Assembly (NCBI GenBank): GCA_021372185.1
Contig: JAJFUY010000293.1
Location: forward strand, 1 to 7,083
Direction of reading: 5' to 3'
DNA from: Chlamydiales bacterium
GTDB lineage: Bacteria; Chlamydiota; Chlamydiia; Chlamydiales; FEN-1388
DNA length: 7,083 nt
Shown here: one piece after another, positions 6,209 through 7,083 of the stretch
How the letters are laid out: every line of letters begins with the position of its first letter
Numbering within the stretch: position 1 is the first letter of the stretch
The notes under the pieces: model-generated
Database searches by the model: none
The model's input: the letters and a program-made list of their open reading frames with translations, nothing else
What the model was told of the DNA's origin: nothing
Made by a program: the position numbers and the translations under genes

Positions 6209-7083
6209 AAAAACGCCACCTTCCTGCACTTATTTTGCCCCTCATACTAGGTCTTGGGCTGATGTCCCTTCCGGCTAAATTTAACCAGGAAATGCGGAAT
6301 TTTTTGTCGCAGAAAGCACTTTTCATAAACCGAATTTTCCACGCAAGTAAGGATTCTACGCGCACAAAACTTCAAGTACCGGTTGAAAATTGGCTAAATC
6401 TGAAAAAGATGGAGCTTCACCAAGCAGGGCTGTTAGCTTCTAGCTTAGCTCCATTTTCTGTAAATCAAAATGAACCCAACAGCACACCATACATTACAGC
6501 TGAAGTACTTTTTCGTACACCCAGTCGATGGAATAGCTTTGTGTGGATATCAATAGGTTCATCTCATAGTCCCATAGTCAAAAAAAATAGCCCAGTGCTA
6601 TCTGGCGATTCACTTATTGGCGTTGTGGAGTATGTAGGAAAAACATCGAGCTCTGTACGACTAATCACAGACTCTAACCTTAAGCCCGCTGTACGTGTTG
6701 CAAGGGGCGCCTATGATAGAACGCTTGATTATTCATTAAGCGTTCTGCAAGAGGCTGTAGATGATGATAAATTGCCATTTAAGTCATCAGATGAGAAGCA
6801 AGCCTTTATGTGGATGATACACCACCTGCAACAAAAACTAAAATGTTCTACAAGCTTAGAATTTTTAGCCAAAGGCATACTCCAAGGACAAGGCGACGCA
6901 CTATGGAGGGCAGAAAATATGCAGCTTTTAGGTACGGGCTTTAACTACGACTTTAAGGACCAACATGGCCCTAGCCGAGATTTACGAACTGGCGAGGCTA
7001 TAGACCCCCTTAAAGAATATTCCCCAATCACTCACGCCCCCCTTCTTCAAGTAGGTGACCTACTGGTAACATCAGGCATGGAT
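6205..7083 (+). CDS. mreC: Rod shape-determining protein MreC, C-terminus cut by window edge
   Basis: The frame opens at ATG 6205, overlapping the tyrB stop by 4 nt (ATGA), and runs open to the right edge (293 codons, incomplete). AGAAG lies a few bases upstream. A short basic head (MKKRH) and a hydrophobic segment (about 6-24) predict an inner-membrane anchor with a periplasmic remainder. MreC motifs are clear: AEVLFRTPSRWNSFVWI (99-115), a V-x-x-GDSLIGVVEYVG stretch (131-145), SSSVRLITDSN (148-158), and GDLLVTSGMD (284-293), where the family usually has GD-VVTSG-DG. MreC scaffolds MreB and peptidoglycan enzymes. In Chlamydiota, which lack FtsZ, MreB-associated proteins serve polarised division. 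The region between anchor and first beta domain (25-95) shows little of the usual coiled coil. About 55 residues (169-223) and a second stretch (about 241-282) look inserted relative to typical MreC. Confidence 0.88.
   Translation, partial: MKKRHLPALILPLILGLGLMSLPAKFNQEMRNFLSQKALFINRIFHASKDSTRTKLQVPVENWLNLKKMELHQAGLLASSLAPFSVNQNEPNSTPYITAEVLFRTPSRWNSFVWISIGSSHSPIVKKNSPVLSGDSLIGVVEYVGKTSSSVRLITDSNLKPAVRVARGAYDRTLDYSLSVLQEAVDDDKLPFKSSDEKQAFMWMIHHLQQKLKCSTSLEFLAKGILQGQGDALWRAENMQLLGTGFNYDFKDQHGPSRDLRTGEAIDPLKEYSPITHAPLLQVGDLLVTSGMD

Overview
The window comes from a member of the Chlamydiota, most likely an environmental, amoeba- or arthropod-associated lineage rather than Chlamydia itself. The strongest evidence is the sigma factor. 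It has the compact 'sigma-66' layout of chlamydial RpoD, and as I remember that family it matches almost residue for residue through regions 1.1, 1.2, 2 and 4, while its extreme N-terminus and the non-conserved segment differ. The tyrB-mreC pair near the right end also fits a chlamydial gene order, again from memory. Base composition looks moderate (low 40s % GC by eye, not computed). No insertion sequence, phage gene or CRISPR array is visible.

Layout from left to right: (1) A CoiA-like nuclease/competence gene on the minus strand (1-828) runs off the left edge. (2) A 76-bp divergent spacer separates it from rpoD. (3) rpoD (905-2566) is followed after 9 bp by dinG (2576-4756), which starts with GTG, so the two probably form one transcription unit. 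(4) A 152-bp intergenic region (4757-4908) holds the most unusual structure of the window: two arrays of a 6-bp unit (CCCTTG / GGGCAA) facing each other as a large inverted repeat, the right arm of which is also a canonical G-quadruplex motif. (5) A tRNA-Ala(GGC) gene on the minus strand (4909-4981) converges on dinG. (6) A class I-alpha aspartate/aromatic aminotransferase (5039-6208) is coupled by an ATGA overlap to an mreC gene (6205-7083) that runs off the right edge.

These are mostly core genes: the housekeeping sigma factor, an Fe-S DNA helicase, a tRNA, an amino acid aminotransferase and a cell-shape protein. The accessory-looking elements are the CoiA-like protein and the hexamer inverted repeat. 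The short tRNA-tyrB spacer appears to hold two oppositely oriented promoter candidates, with the -35 box of the tyrB promoter inside the tRNA gene.

I see no convincing new multi-gene system here. The best leads are the hexamer/G4 inverted repeat, the compact tRNA/tyrB regulatory region, the inserted segments and short coiled coil of MreC, and the CoiA-like protein divergent from rpoD.
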